Source of the DNA: Morella rubra
Lineage: Eukaryota > Streptophyta > Magnoliopsida > Fagales > Myricaceae
Length of the DNA stretch: 64,000 nt
Assembly: GCA_003952965.2 (NCBI GenBank)
Contig: CM025851.1
Span: 16,346,435-16,410,434 of the forward strand
Direction: 5' to 3'
A program made the translations under genes and the position numbers. Shown here one piece after another: positions 31,796 through 44,874 of this stretch; within the stretch, counting starts at the first letter, position 1; every line of letters starts with the position of its first letter. The notes beneath the pieces are model-generated. The model saw nothing but the letters and a program-made list of their open reading frames with translations. It did not search any database and was not told where the DNA came from.

Positions 31796-34488
31796 GCTAA
31801 AGCCCCAAGTGTGAATATTTTAGCATGTTAATGCCATTAGTCTAAATAATTTGGGTATTTTTCTCTAGCCCTTTTTATGACTTTGTTAATTCTCCCTTAT
31901 TACTCACTTGAGACTTAATTAATGAGGCTCATTTCAATTTATAGAGTAGCCCTCAGATTTAGAAAATTTTCAGCTCGTGGGTCCACTCCTTTGTTCATTT
32001 CTTGCGAGGCCCATTTTCCTGTTTTAAGCCCAATATCTAGGGACTTTGCTAATTATCTTCTTTTAACCAAGGTCTTTTAGCCATATTTTTAGTCATTTTA
32101 ATTACCATTAAGTTAAGTTTATTTAAGGCTCAAAACATAGTCATTAACTCTCCTTTGAGGCCCAAAAATAGCAGGCCCTTTACTAGCCCATTGGTTCTTT
32201 AATTAATTCACGTCATTACCTATTTTATTAGCAATTTAGAGAAATATAGACACAACATGTGAACCTCACTATAGGATCTATGCTGCATGAAACTTTACAT
32301 GAGACATCATTAAATGATATGAGGTCCACCTATTATCTTTATCTCCCTCTAAATTATACTATGTAATTCGAGCATAAAAGTACATGTATAGGATGTGATA
32401 CCTTGATTTGACTTACTCATGCATGTCAATGATTTCAACGGAAAAATCAATCAAATCAAGAGGATAAACTAACATACTCAGAGAAGGCAAGATGCATGTT
32501 TACCCGTGCACTAAAAGCCCTAATGGAGTCATTTCTCTAACATGCAACATGCCTCCTTTACATGCAAGATCACTAAAGTTCCGGATCACCCATTTTTACT
32601 TAAATCAGTGAATAAAATGAACGGTTTCTCCATAAACAACATCGCCAACTCAAGAGAAATAAGAGGTACAAGTCATGCATGTGTCCCTTGTTACGTAGTC
32701 CTAAGTCTAAGCCGTGAGCCATAAGGCTCTATTGTAACATATTTGTGCATGCATTTTGACGCTTATACTTACACTACTCATCTCTACTCAAAAGAAGTAA
32801 TAGAATGTGAAAGGATTACAAAATCCCACCAAGGAAAAAGCATCTAAGTAACACTAAAGCGAACAATGCTCATATTTGGATATAAGTGACTAAGAACAAA
32901 ATCTGAACTCATGTTTAAGGACACTTTTCGGTTTCCCATTTACACATTTGCATCAACAATGACTATAGACATTCGGCTAGACCATTTGCTCTCTAAAACC
33001 CAAGTAGTTTCTACCCTTACCTCAAGTGACAACTTTGATGCAATATTTTAATCACTTAAAAACAACAAACAAATGATGTTAGCAAGTGATAGAGGGAGAA
33101 GGAGAAGTATTTGAGAGAGAAGGGAGGACAAGAGACTGAAAATAGGTCGGTCCTCCATAGCTCCCTTTTTTTCTTCTTCTTTGTCCCCACCACCTCTCTC
33201 TTTCACTAAGGCTAATATAGTATAAGAGCCAGTTGAATAGGGTTAGAATGATTACAACTAAAGTTAACTAAAGGAAGCGACGTAAATCGGTTGGCAAAAA
33301 GAGTGGCATTGACAGATTTTGCCACATGTCAAAAGGCTATCACCGTAATCTCATGATTACTACTAATCTATATTAAACACTATAAAGTGGCCATCTACTT
33401 TTGAATTTTTTAGCCCAAGCCAAGCCCAAACACACTTGATTCAAGCCCACAATTCTCAAGACCCAAAGAGCCCAATAAATTAAGGATTTAGTGCCCAAAA
33501 GAGGTGGATGACAAGCCCCTCAATGAAGCTCAAGGCCGGCCAAGCCGAGGTCCAACCTTGGTCTCCCCCTTTTATTTTATTTTTTTAGCAATTAAACTCC
33601 AAATCTTTCATAAGTACTTAAGAAGATAATTAAAATACTTTAATAACTCAAAGAGCATAAAATCTATAATGAGAAAGATGCATATACAAATTCGGTACAT
33701 AGCTTATAACAAAAAATTAAAAGCAAGTTAAAATTAGGAAAAGACATATTTTCTCATTAATTCATTTATATAATCACATAAAATGTATGAAATTATAAAT
33801 AGAGCATTAGGTGAGAGAGTGCGCTAGTAAAATAGACTTTAAGCGATATAATCATTTAAGCCTTAGGAAATTTCAATTCAACAATAAAAATTAGGTTATA
33901 TTATACATAGATGTACACATAAATCTTTTAACTATCTTAAAAATACATTTTTAAAGATAATTAATCAGGAGGGACATTACAGCCCATTATATATATCTAG
34001 TAAAGAATCAATGTGAGACTTGGTCTCATTTTATCCATTTGTTGTTACTTCTCCTCTCCCATTCCACAGGGGATTAGAGGTGTTACAAATCCCGTATTCT
34101 ATACGCGTAAATTTTTTTTACCCTAACACATCAGCCAATCTTTTATAGATGAATTAGAGTAAATAATTTCTTAATCCAGACACACCAACATTTCATCTTG
34201 TATTTTGTATTGCGTTGGCTTTTTGAGTCCTAATTACGAGTTGTATTTTTATTAATTACTTTAAAATTTATTTAATGCTAATGAAAGTAAATAATATCTA
34301 GTGGTCGAAATTAAAGAATCTTATGGAAGTAAGATTACCATAGAAAATTCTTCAGGGCCTTATCTTTGACATTAGTCCATTGTTTTGTATATCTCAGAAA
34401 GCAAAGAAATGCATTGTATTCAGCGCGATTATACCTGCACACTATACAAATTAATTAAAGATTCATCCTAAAAGAATCTGAGAACAAT
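31796..34488. other. Intergenic, no gene recognised; possible old LTR material
   Basis: This is AT-rich sequence with short pyrimidine tracts. On the minus strand TGTAATGTCCCTCC (33981 down) looks like a Gypsy-type LTR start, and a TATA-like TTATACTATATT with a purine-rich leader lies near 33215-33120, but no matching LTR end or TSD could be found. I see no ORF with protein-like composition. Confidence 0.35.
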
Positions 34489-35219
34489 AGACACTACAAA
34501 AAAATATGACTTTTAGTGACAATTTTTTGTCACTAAAAATCAAAATTTCATCACTAAAGTCATTAGTGACGAAATTTTTTCGTCACAAAGTTTGTCAGTG
34601 AAAAAGCATCATGAAATGTATTTCATGATGAAATTCGGGTTTCTTCACTAAAATTTTTTGGTGATGGGAAAATTTCATCACTAAATGAAACAATCGATCG
34701 GAACAATTCCCGATGGATCAAAATGTTACGATCGATCGTAGTCCAGTTAAACATGGTTGATCGTTAAGGGTATCGATCAGATGGTGATACCGAAGGGATT
34801 GATTGGGCGGATCCATGATCGGTCCGACCTTGTTTTGAAACGATTGATTGGGAAACCAGCACGATCCATCGATCAATCAATTCCATATTGATGATCGATC
34901 GATACATTTAACCAATCGGTCGGTTATGTTAAAGATGGAACGATTATTTTCGAAGTGATCGATTGGTGTCATATGACGATCAATCGTAATGTTTTGACAA
35001 TCGACCAACTATTTCTCTACCGATCATTCTCTTATAATATTGATGAATCATTTTTTGCTTACTAGTCAACTGCTTGCACGGGGCGATCGTTCATAGATGT
35101 TACTGATTGATCATTATTTTAGGCGGTTACGATCCGTAATTAAACTGAAAATAACATCATAATAGTACATAATGTAGCAATCACAAGCATAAATATTACA
35201 ACATATCACATATACCTGT

Positions 35220-36180
35220 GTGAACCCCAAAATTGGTTGAATTGTCAGTTTGACATGTTGTGCATTTTCTTCTCCATTACAATGGACATGCATTGCTCCA
35301 ACTCCTTCGATATTTCTGTCTGTAAATGTTGTTGCTCCTTTCGCATGCGCTCTTGCTCCTTTCGCATGTGTCCTAATGCTCCACTCATGCGCTCCTCTCC
35401 AACCGAATGCACTCTTACTCCATCCGCTGCTCCTCAAGGTGGTCCCGCAGCATGGCCTCCATCTCAACTTGCTTCTATGTAAATTCTTGCAAGTCTTTCT
35501 TTCGCAGCTCTTATCGCTTCTATTTCATCCCTTGCTTCGATAGCTGGTGTGTAGATCAGACGACTATGTAGTTAAAGTTGATGAAGGTGCAGGTTTAACT
35601 GCGCATCTTAATCCCCGAACATATCCCGACCTCTTGCCTAATATCTCAAAATATACTTCAATTTTGGTGTAAGTCTTCCCTTCTAAATCACACTAGCACT
35701 GGAATGCATCCATTTGTTCCTAAAAAATGACAATAATTACCAGAAATATTAAAGTAGATAAACTGTAATACAAACATATTTCAACTAGATTAAAATGAAA
35801 GCAACTTACATAAATTTCTCTCGTTTCCGAGGTCCAAACATCATCTTTGTTTGTATAATTCTTCTTATACAATTTTGCTAGATTGATTTCCCCACTATCG
35901 AGATTTTTCTACATGGAAATAGTATAAAAGTTATTGACAAACAATTTCAAAAAATATGAATATACAATAAAAATCATAATTTAGTACTTAACTTACCGTG
36001 CAAGCTTATGTGCACTGGAACAAGCATGAACCAACAGCATGGTTCATAGTCAACTTTGATCTATTTATCTTATTTTGCTCGTTTCATTTCTACGATATTT
36101 TAAGTAATTATATATAAAAAGAATGAAATATTTAAGCAACGATTTTTATAAATCACGTACCACAGATGCTTCGCTGGTGA
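35220..36180 (-). pseudogene. CACTA 4 Transposase_24-type gene
   Basis: Minus-strand exon-like blocks match the family: KNLDSGEINLAKLYKKNYTN, then KDDVWTSETREIY (about 35910-35815), and EGKTYTKIEVYFEILGKRSG, then YVRGL (about 35690-35615). A C-terminal Arg-rich, coiled-coil-prone tail with MRKERQQH-like words (35470-35270) follows. The same order occurs in CACTA 1 and CACTA 3. Frames are interrupted, so current function is doubtful. Confidence 0.65.
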
Positions 36181-37973
36181 ATAGATCACATGGCTCCTTC
36201 CATTGTTCTTCCGTAGTATCAGAGTGAGACTTCAACAATGCTGCCTCTTTACTTAGGAACTTCTTGAATACGCATGCATCGGTTGCGGTGCGTTTGACAT
36301 GCCGTCATCATAGTCTCAACCATCGTCCTCACGTCCTCCTGATCGATTTAGTCAAGGTCGAAATGGTCTTGCATAAGTATCAAAACATACGATATTACAA
36401 TGATAAATGAAATGCATAACCAATATCTTCGAGAATCTTGTATGGATCTGCCTCTATCTTGAACTCATCGAGGGTCTTCCGGATATCCTCGAACTGAGTC
36501 CTGAATTCCTCCAGGTGAGCAACAACCACCTTGTTATGCAAGAAAGAAATTTTGCGCTCCTCAAAATCTTTCCAGAGTGACCAAGACTGTCTGAAGCAAT
36601 TGAATATCCCGATCCAATTTCTCCACATGCTCTTGAAGAGGCTTCAAGGCATTCTTGATAACTGCGCTGACACAGGTGTTGAGGTCCCCAAAGAGTTGCG
36701 CCACCTAAGGAGGACGCACTGCAGGTGTTACCGTGTCGATCGGTGCCTCTGATCGAGACGCTCCGGTATTGGCCAATGGCTATGCTATCCTATCCAGGGC
36801 TGCTACTGCTCTATGAGCAAACCGTCGAACAACCACCCCCTCATGCCCCTTGTTCCTCGACATGGTGGCCTTGTCCAGTGCGCTGCTAACCACCTTACGT
36901 GGCTCTCTGTCACTGATCACGACACTTCGATCAACCAGAAACTGAGTCATAAACACGCCGTATGAGAGGCTATAAGTATGAGTTGACCAAGCCTCGTCCA
37001 CTATCAGCTGGTACATGTAAAGCGGGAGATCAATTCGCGTTTGCTGACCAAGCAGAAGCATGCACTACGCCCTAAGGAACGGCCACTCTGTGGAGTGAGT
37101 TCGGACATCGATGTTGAGCGTCCAGATCAAGTGCATTATCCACCAGAACAGAGTGAACTCTCTCTGTTTAATGATGTTGCCAACAACTGCATGCGTCTGC
37201 CCTAGGGGTGTCCAATGGCCGGTCCTGTCCGGTCTGGGCCTGTGTAACCGGATTTGCAGGGAGAAAATCAACTGAACCGGCCATGGTAAAGAGACCGGAC
37301 CGGCCAAAGACCGGTCCGGTTTGGGCCAGTTTCACAGGTTTGGGCCTAGGGTTTGGGCCTTATTTTAAGCTACGTTTTTTATTATTTTTTGGGGCTTTTT
37401 TTAGATCATTTTCTGGGCTTCTTTACATCAATTTTTTAGTTTTTTTTGCATCAAGTTTGGACTATGATCTCAACCAAATTATGTCACAATTGTGACCTTT
37501 CTTCTACAACAAACTAAAAAGAACTTTAAATCATACATTTAAAGAATACTACTACTAATAGTAATTACTAGGTCACTAATTAAAGAATTCTAGATCATAG
37601 ATTTTTAAGAATAATAAATTATACATTTAAGACTTAAAACATACATTTAAAGAATTCTAAATCAACAAACCAAATAGAAATTCCAAAATAAAGAAAGTCC
37701 AAATAAAAGTATCAAATAGAAATGCTACTGGAACTAATTAGTAATTAGTAATTACACTACTCTATTACAAACCATAACAAACAACAAAATAAACAAAAAA
37801 AGTATAATTAATACATGCCAACAAAATAGTAGAAAAATAAAATAAAGTCCATATCCATCATCAATTGTCCAATTGTCCATCTCCCATCAAGCTGTAAAAT
37901 ATATATATATAATATACATGTGAGATAATAGACTATGAAACAATAATGGACATTATTATAAAAAATAAAACCT

Positions 37974-39518
37974 TGTTAGTCCAAGGTTGTTTTGCAAACA
38001 ATCCATAATTGATTTTGATGATAACAAAAAATTCTAAGTTTTGAAGGATTTTAGATTTTACATTATCAATCCACTATTTCTATAATGTATTTCAAAGGAT
38101 TGAAGTTATTTCCTTTAAACTATTTTTAAGCGACTTAAACACCATTACACAAGTTGATAAGATCAATTTTTCATATTGTAGGTGTTTAAAGAAGTGTTGG
38201 AATGGTTTGGATGCTTTAAAGTTGAATTGGAGAAATTGCTGTCAAAGAACAAATTTTTCAGACTAAGTGTTCAATGTGTCGACACATTGAAGGCATGTGT
38301 CGACACATTGCACTATCTCCCGAGAGAAAAATTTCAGGCCATTCAAAGTGATTTTTTGGCTAAGTATGGGAAGTGTCGACACATTGAAGGCATGTGTCGA
38401 CACATTGCACTGTCTCCCGAGAACAAAATTTCAGACTAAGCTTAAAGTGTCGACACATGAAGACAATGTGTCGACACATAGTGCGAATTTGCAGAAATCC
38501 TGGAATGACGCCAACTCATCCAAAAAGTCTCCAAATGGTCTCAAATGACCTCCAACGGCACTCAAACTTTACAAGAAGACCCTTGAAACCTAGAGGACTA
38601 TATATAGAATGAGATAGAGAGAGAAAGCAAGGACTTGCATCATTATTCAAAATCTACCTCCGATAGAGAGAGAAAGCAAGATCCAAAGATTTCATTTGTT
38701 GATTCCTCCAAGATCAAAGCTCCCATTGTTAAATCTTCTTCTCGTGCTTATCCTTGATGATCTAGCCTCCAAAGAGAGAGAAGTTTCTTGAAGAAGACAC
38801 AGCACACTTGCAATCAATCGTGCCCTAACTTCTAGAGAGAGAAAGTGCTTTGAAGAAGAGGGAAGACCGCACCTATCAAGAAAGCTTGTGCTCCTACTTG
38901 CCAAACTTTAGGTTTCATTCAAGTATCTTGTCCTCTTGCACTTTATTGAGCTTTTCATTTGCTAATTCGGCTTAGAGAGCCATTCCACACGTTGTGAGCT
39001 TTCCACTTGCATATTCGGCTTAGAGAGCCATTCCTTGTTGTACCCATTATTTGTAAAACACTTGAGTGTTGGGTGAACACTTGTCCTACTTGTGAGAGTA
39101 AGAAAAATCCCTTGGGTTTTGGATTTGTGAGAGAGTTGAAGCGTGAGCTCGAAAAACGCTTTGTAAAGGTTCCTTAGCACCCCAGAAGCTAAGGTGTATT
39201 TGCTATTTGGAGAATAGTGAAGGAAGCCCAAGGAATTCAATAGCCTTGGGGGTGACGTAGGCAAGTGTTGGCCGAACCACCTAAAATACGGTGTCATCTC
39301 TCTAACTCTATCTCTCTTACGTTTCAGTACATATTCATATTTGTAGAGTTTTTATGCTTTATCATTATTGCATATATTTTGCTTAGCATTATACACATTC
39401 AGATCTGCATTATTAATTGTTAGGGCTATATTTCAGATCTGGGTTTTTATTGATAAAGGGGAGACGTTTTTGATAAACCCAATTCACCCCCCCTCTTGGG
39501 TTGTTATTTAGACTCACA
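37974..39518 (+). mobile_element. Solo LTR (Ty1-copia-like), 1545 bp, inside the hAT
   Basis: It begins TGTTAGTCCAAGG and ends GACTCACA, with the 5-bp TSD AACCT (37969-37973 and 39519-39523). A TATA-like CTATATATAG at 38598 follows three pairs of TGTCGACA palindromes (38277-38476). The 3' part contains AATTCACCCCCCCTCTTGG, common in copia LTR ends. No internal retrotransposon region remains. Confidence 0.82.
38277..38476. promoter_or_regulatory. Six TGTCGACA palindromes in three 21-bp-spaced pairs in the solo LTR
   Basis: TGTCGACA occurs at 38277, 38298, 38374, 38395, 38448 and 38469. Within each pair the start-to-start distance is exactly 21 bp, and the pairs lie about 120-320 bp upstream of the LTR TATA box. 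The first two pairs are embedded in a ~97-bp direct repeat; the third is more diverged but keeps the spacing. They look like dimer binding sites of a U3 enhancer. Confidence 0.6.
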
Positions 39519-42500
39519 AACCTTACATGAAATCAATCTAATTAGTCCTCATTGATCTCAATCCGAGCCACTCGTGAGTTAAAAGTTATTCCTAAACTAA
39601 TTATTATTTTTTTTTATAAGTTCAAGTTGTCTAAACTAATTATTCATAATTGCAAATATCCTAGACAAAACATTAAAAGAAATACAATGAAAGAAAATTA
39701 AATTAAACATACTCATACTCATACTCTAATTAGTAATTACTAATAGTCACTTCCAAACTAAAAAAAATATTTGAAAAAAGAAAACACAATTTCAAACACA
39801 AATTACAATTTCACAACAAAATGCTAAACATTTAATTTCTCCAAGTTTATTACATTTAGTTATTCAAATTGCTACATTTAGATTGCATTCAAATAGTTAA
39901 ACAATTTCACAATCAATCAAGAAAATTTCAGACACAATTTCAAACAGATTCACAACTTCAAACAAAACTAAATCTTCCAATCAAGCCCATCCTCCACAGT
40001 TTCACAACATAATCTATACTCTAAAATTCTAAATTAACTAATTAACTAAAATAACTAATTAACTAAATCAGTTCATAAATTCTTACCTCAATGGCAATGC
40101 ACTGACCACACATGGTAGAAATTCACAAATCAGTGAATCACAATCTTGTAACTTGTAAAGTCTCAGTAAATTAACTAAAATAGAGATGACCAATTAACTA
40201 AGAACAACACCAATTCGCATGCCTAGAGAGAGATTAAAAGAATTAAGAAATTACTTGAGAGATGAGAGAGAGAGACACACGGCAGCAAGTCAAGGGGGGG
40301 TTGCTGCGTGAACTGAGGGGGGGTGCTGCTGAGGGGGGGCTGCTGTGTGAACTGAGGAGGGGGGGTTGCTGCGTGCCTTGAACTGAGGGGGGGGGGGGTT
40401 AGGGTTTTTTTTTTGAAATGTGAGAGAGGGAGGGGGGTTTGCACGTGAATCGTTAAAGCGTTTTTTTTTAAAAAAAAAAATCGGTTCGGACCGGTACTGA
40501 TTTTTCTATGTATGAAATTGAGATCGGATCGGAGTATACCGGTTTCACCGGACTGGCCATTATGATGAGTTATTTCTCATTGGTTTGGCTAGAACCGGTC
40601 CAGTTTAAGTCCGGTTCGACTGATCCGGCCGGTTCTTTGGACACCTCTAGTCTGCCCCATCATAATAGTCCACAGGTCCTGCTCTAATGTCCTCTCCTCA
40701 TCAGTCAGGGGTACCGCCGGGAAGCATGCGGTCTCGGGCCACTCACAGCCAAGAAAAGCAGTAATGACGTCTGGCGTGAATGTGATCTGGACGTCTTGCT
40801 CTATTAGCTGTAGCTCATCTCCTCTTCTCGCAACGACAACGGCACATTACAAGTCTCATATCAGGTCGTCCACACAGAAACCGGTCATCTAAGATAGTTG
40901 GTGTAAGAATCTCTGGTACTCAAAAAGCTGCAACAGGGTGTGATCCTCGTACATCAGGTCATCAAAATCAGAGAGTGTCACTAGACGCTCTCTCACCATC
41001 GCTGCATCCTCAGGAACTCCATCCTCATCTCTATGGACAGTCTTGCTTTTGCTGCTCCTGGGACGACGATCCTACCCCGGTCTTCAAGCTAGTGCGTGAA
41101 CGCTTAACACTAGACATTTTATGTATGCTACAACAATTGTCTATAAATATGCGTTAATAAATAATAATAAAAACATAATAAAAAAAATATTGAAGCTGCA
41201 ATCACAAGCGATCCATCGGTAATTTGGGCGATCGATCAGCCTATGGACCGATCAAATGTCACAATTTTCCGATCAATCGTCGATATAAAATTGTGCGTTT
41301 ATTAAGCCACTGATGGATTGGCAAACAATATCGATTGATCACCAATGCATTAAAAAGCACAGTTTTATAGAATTGCTCAATCGGCCATGAGACGATCGAT
41401 CGGTTATTATTGTAAATGCACAGTTTCAATTAATGTTAACTGATTGATTAGTAACAATTAATGGCGATCAATTGCTAAAATTTCAAAATGCACGGTATCG
41501 TATGATAATTGATCGTTTGTAACAATTGAATCGCACAGTATCAAACAACCAACCAATCAGTAAATGTGTGATCGATCTGTCCCAATAATTAGTTAACAAT
41601 CATTTGACCACATTAGCCAATCAATTGAACGAAAAACATAACGCACCGTTTTGACACCAATCGATCGACTTTGGCTACATGACGATCGATCGACATGAAA
41701 TGGTGATCAATCGCCATGGGGACAATGGGAACAAAAATTGCAAAACCTATATTACCCCAAAACAGGCCCCAAATGACCCCAAATTAATCCCTAAACAATC
41801 ATAAACTCATAAAACAAACATTAACACTAAAAAAATTAACTTTTACAGAGCTAAATCGATCGTATAGCAAATTAAACAAACTAAACTAAAATCCTATTTA
41901 AAACCACTTAAAACACAAAATAATTACGTACCTTTTGTGTAGATGACAATGGGGGAAGTTTCCATGCACTTTGGAGGACAATGCAAGATAAAATGGCTAG
42001 TTGAAGGTTGAGAGGATTTGTGAGATTGTAGGAGTGGTAACCGGGGAAAAATGGCATTCAGTGGTTTTCATAACATCACTCGAGCCGATCGATCGGCTGT
42101 TCCACCGATCAATCACTTGATTTTTCAACAAGTGGCACACTACCATTTGTAGACATACCGTTCAATCGTTCTTCTCAACGATCTAACGATGATTCAAATA
42201 AGTGACGATTACGCTCCCAATCAATCGGATGTTCAACTGATCGATCACCTTTTTTTTAACACATGGCACACTTTCATTCGTTGACGTCCCGATCGATCAT
42301 TTGTCCATAATGATCGATCAACGGTTTGAAATCCTAACGATTACGCTACACAATCGGTCAAGAAAGTAAAAGCGATCGTTTGACTTGTGTGGACACGTGT
42401 CTGTATGTCATTCATTGCATGATAAACGATGATATGGCACTTACCTGTTGTGCTCAGTGTGTGCCACATGTCCAATTGTTTCCGATCGATCGGTAATCTT

Positions 42501-42839
42501 TACCGATCGATCGAGATGTCCTAACTGCATCGGACCGATCGGTTGTCATTACTAGCGATCGATCGCTTCGGGTGACCAAGTAGTTTCGTCACCAAAGTGC
42601 TATGCATTTCTTCACAATAAGTGCGATTGATCGGCTATATAACCAATCAATCGGTTGGTGACAAATATTTTCGTCACAAAAAAATTTATTTTTGGTGACA
42701 AAATATCCATTTCGTCACCAATAAGAGCTTTAGTGACGAAATTTGTGATGAAAAATTTTTTCGTCACAAATAATCCATTTTTAGTGACAAAATAGCATTT
42801 GGTCACTATTAATGGACTTTTAGTGACGAAATTCATTTA

Positions 42840-43225
42840 GGGGATGTTCGTTTTGTAAAGATTTTTAAGATTTTGATAGAATTGTTAATATTTATGTATA
42901 TTGGAGTTTTTATAAGTTTTTGTGTAAAAGTTAATGAAAATTTTTAAAGATATTTAATTTTTGTTAGAGTTTGTCAAAAGTTGTAGAGAGATGAATTGAT
43001 GTAATTGTTTAATAAAAAAGTATTGGAGTTAGGTGAAAAGGTATGGAGAGAGAATATTTGTTATAATTTTTATAAAAAAAGTATTAGAGTTTGTGTGAAA
43101 AGTTGTTGAAGATTGTGTAAAAAGTATTGGTGTTTATATATAAATTTTTGAGATTTTGGATATTCGTTTTATACATATGTTGAATCCTATTGTATTCTAG
43201 AATATTTTTGTAAACAAACATGCCC
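42840..43225. mobile_element. Tourist-like MITE in the right terminal region of CACTA 4
   Basis: Ends are GGGGATGTTCGTTTTGTAAA and the complement TTTGTAAACAAACATGCCC. TSD TTA lies at 42837-42839 and 43226-43228. It is 386 bp, AT-rich and non-coding. It lies 46 bp from the CACTA right terminus. Confidence 0.8.
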
Positions 43226-43274
43226 TTAGTCACCGAGAATTTTTTCACTAAATGTCAAATTTCTAGTAGTGAGA

Positions 43275-44640
43275 GTTAGGTAGACTCTACGTCTCCTAAT
43301 CGGGTAAAAAAATTAAAACGAGTATGATTCTCAGCCTCTTTGGTATTTAACATTAATTATAGACTGAATAAAAGCTAATGATCATGTAGCCAGCAGACAA
43401 TGGGATTACAATCTGCTATCATGTAGCCAGTAGCAACTTCCGACGTGCGCGCGGGCAGACGGAAAATGGCAGCGTCGACCTAGCTATATACTTCTCTCCA
43501 TCCGTGCAGATCAGACATCGCTGTCATTCATATTCGGGGAGATTGATCAAATGCATGGTGAGCATAAGCTTTTCCGCCAATGTTGCTGATCATCTACTTG
43601 ATATTATGCATGCGCGAGTCCGCGACAAGTGAGTAATTAATTAATCACGTGAGCTGCTATATATACATACGTAGTAATCTAGCTAGTTTTCTCTTTGGGT
43701 AAGTCTGTTAAGCTAATTGAGTCGAACAAGAAAACGTTCAATTCTTTTACTACTAATTAATATATTAATCTCGAGACTGAAAGGAATCGGAGTACTTACA
43801 GAAGCAATAATTATTTACTAATTATTAAGCACTGGAACGTGGGCAGGACTTCGATCACTGGAATCATATATAGTTAAAAATTATATATATATAGCGTGGA
43901 TTCGATCCCTTTGAATGATAGATAAACAATGTAGTTTGAAGTTTATCTAATTATATATGAAATCGTGCTCTCGAGTACCATTAATAAAGTAAGATGGTGC
44001 TTTTATTTTTGTTTAGTACTCAAAGCAACCTCTGCCGTCAATCGATTAAGAAGACGTATGAAACATCATTGATGAACTACAGATATAGCTGTTAACTGAA
44101 ATAATGAAAGGGGTACATGCAGAACATTATCTCCTAAACAATGGATATATATATATATCGTACATCTTCTTGCAGGAAAAAAGAAAAAGAAAAACATAAA
44201 CAAATAATTAAGAGCTAATGTTTTGCGGACAAATAGCTAGAGACCATACTTTTTTTTTTTTTTTTAAAGCTAGAGACCATACTTAATTTTATGCTTAGGC
44301 ATGACTAATTAGTTTATTGATATCCTATATCATAAAAATTTAATCAGAAGTACTGACCCTTCTTGAATAAAATCTAGACTGAAGAAAAAAATCTAAATGA
44401 CATATTTTCTAATTTTTGTGTACAAATCCATCAAGTTTTAATGTAATAGTATTCATCTTTTTAATTTAGATCTAAAATTACTTCTTTTTTTTTAGTCAAT
44501 TGCTTTTTAATTGAATGTCATTTCAATGGCTGCACGCTCTTAAAATCTCGATCACAATTAATTAATCCATGAAATTAATACTTTGTAATTCCCACACTTA
44601 CAAGTGCAGTAATGTTGCTAATATCAAAGTGCTAGTACTC
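43275..44640. other. Intergenic region upstream of the first NHL-type gene
   Basis: No coding sequence is seen. A short direct repeat (ATCATGTAGCCAG at 43383 and 43419) and AT-rich sequence with TATATA runs are present. The region 43430-43640 is more GC-balanced but has no protein-like frame. Confidence 0.45.
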
Positions 44641-44647
44641 TGTGGAG

Positions 44648-44657
44648 TATATATAAG
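44648..44657 (+). promoter_or_regulatory. Probable TATA box of the first NHL-type gene
   Basis: TATATATAAG lies 227 bp before the ATG at 44875. It is followed by sequence without in-frame ATGs until 44875, consistent with a 5' UTR of about 190 bases. Confidence 0.5.
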
Positions 44658-44874
44658 ACAGAACAACTTTCCTAATTCCTTTGATATAGCCAAGTTCTTT
44701 GTTTGCCATTCCACTCACCGTGCAACAACATCGTAAATATTGAAGGCACGGCGCAGCGCAAAGATTAGACCGTATCGCCTCAAATCACCAACGCGCGCCT
44801 CCAGAAAAGGATTCCTCGCGACGCGCTCTTCTCCCCCTTCAACTTCGACCATTACAGGATCTAGCAAAGTAGCC

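Larger units (their letters stand above)
37203..40649. mobile_element. Non-autonomous hAT-like element inside CACTA 4
   Basis: Terminal repeats are TAGGGGTGTCCAA (37203) and TTGGACACCTCTA (ends 40649). The flanking GTCTGCC (37196-37202 and 40650-40656) is a 7-bp match of an expected 8-bp duplication. Subterminal ACCGGTCCGGT/GGCCGGTC words occur at both ends. Removing it restores the host ORF frame (MMGQT|HAVVG). It has no transposase and contains a 1.5-kb solo LTR. Minus the LTR it is about 1.9 kb. Confidence 0.85.
36395..41117 (-). pseudogene. CACTA 4 plant-transposon ORF (Transposase_32-like, coiled-coil C-terminus), split by hAT
   Basis: The minus strand starts MSSVKRSRTSLKTGVG at 41117 and continues VRERLVTLSDFDDLMYEDHT, then FTPDVITAFLGCEWPE, and DLWTIMMGQT at 40657. 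After removing the hAT it proceeds HAVVGNIIKQREFTLFWWIM, IDLPLYMYQLIVDEAWSTHT, YGVFMTQFLVDRSV, and a helical tail (LQEHVEKLDRDIQLLQ, LEEFRTQFEDIRKTLDEF) ending near 36395. I liken the middle part to the putative plant transposon protein domain (Transposase_32). A few stops are present. Its role in CACTA mobility is not known. Confidence 0.55.
34492..43271. mobile_element. CACTA transposon 4, 8.8 kb, GATCGATC family, with nested hAT
   Basis: It starts CACTACAAAAAAATATGAC and ends TTTCTAGTAGTG, flanked by the 3-bp TSD AGA (34489-34491 and 43272-43274). The termini contain TTTAGTGAC and GTCACTAAA words. The next tiers (34690-35130 and 41180-42640) are packed with GATCGATC/CGATCGATCG/CAATCGATC motifs. 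Minus-strand genes: Transposase_24 type (35220-36180) and a coiled-coil plant-transposon ORF (36395-37195 plus 40657-41117, split by a hAT). No TNP2 is seen. Without the hAT it is about 5.3 kb. Confidence 0.92.

Noticed and set aside
33960-34110. Gypsy LTR boundary
   Set aside because: TGTAATGTCCC on the minus strand looks like an LTR start, but no second end or 5-bp duplication was found, so it is only mentioned as possible.
37208-37495. ORF at the start of the hAT inside CACTA 4
   Set aside because: It translates ACCGGTCCGG subterminal repeats of the hAT and has no match to any family.
44740-44874. N-terminal extension of the first NHL-type protein
   Set aside because: The frame is open but has no ATG until 44875, and the paralogue at 58811 begins at the equivalent position.
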